A stretch of 64,000 nt of DNA from Bicyclus anynana (taxonomy: Eukaryota; Arthropoda; Insecta; Lepidoptera; Nymphalidae): NCBI RefSeq assembly GCF_947172395.1, contig NC_069085.1, forward strand, positions 5,798,112-5,862,111. The letters run 5' to 3'. Positions within the stretch are counted from its first letter, which is position 1. Each line of letters starts with the position of its first letter. Below the pieces are notes generated by a model, which made no database searches, was not told where the DNA came from, and was given only the letters and a program-made list of their open reading frames with translations. Of this stretch, positions 63,915-64,000 are shown piece by piece. Both the position numbers and the translations under genes were made by a program.

Positions 63915-64000
63915 TTATTTGTAATAAAGTATTTGTAATTATTCCAAGGGCTGTTCTTTTTTGCCATATACTAATTTAAATATATGTTTAAAGGATTTCT

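Overview
This 64 kb window is animal nuclear DNA, almost certainly from a moth or butterfly (Lepidoptera). It is AT-rich, its genes are split into short exons by GT-AG introns, and its introns are full of interspersed repeats typical of lepidopteran genomes: tRNA-derived SINEs, RTE-like and CR1/Jockey-like LINE 3' fragments, MITEs, and a repeat ending in a GCGGACGCCCGCGACTTCGTCC-like core. The species cannot be fixed from the sequence alone. No bacterial operon, CRISPR array, rRNA or convincing free-standing tRNA gene was seen.

Four protein-coding genes were reconstructed exon by exon. Reading frame is kept across every proposed junction. (1) 2469-28703, minus: a 291-aa CRAL-TRIO lipid-transfer protein (clavesin / alpha-tocopherol-transfer-protein type) with five coding exons, a noncoding first exon and a TATA-type promoter near 28.73 kb. 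(2) 31246-39880, minus: GTF3C5, the TFIIIC63 subunit of the RNA polymerase III factor TFIIIC, 8 exons, 466 aa. (3) 41268-53619, minus: NUP93, a scaffold nucleoporin, 15 exons, 815 aa. (4) 55238 to beyond 63509, plus: UPF2, the nonsense-mediated decay adaptor, eight exons (1007 codons) seen and the C-terminal part outside the window. The first three genes lie head to tail on the minus strand. NUP93 and UPF2 are head to head with 1.6 kb between start codons. The last three are housekeeping genes (Pol III transcription, nuclear pore, mRNA surveillance). Nothing suggests a shared pathway beyond ordinary linkage.

Layout: 1-2.4 kb is AT-rich downstream flank. 2.4-28.7 kb is the CRAL-TRIO gene, with introns up to 13.7 kb. 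28.7-31.2 kb is intergenic. 31.2-39.9 kb is GTF3C5. 39.9-41.3 kb is intergenic with repeats. 41.3-53.6 kb is NUP93. 53.6-55.2 kb is the divergent promoter region. 55.2-64 kb is UPF2.

No exotic new system is evident. The parts most worth a second look are local rearrangements touching splice sites: a 65-bp copy of NUP93 exon 14 that now supplies that exon's own splice donor; a duplicated NUP93 stop codon and 3' UTR; extra copies of the GTF3C5 exon 7 splice acceptor; a hAT-type MITE carrying a 40-bp perfect hairpin; MITEs inserted within about 10-30 bp of UPF2 splice sites; and an expanded CCCTAC-type array.
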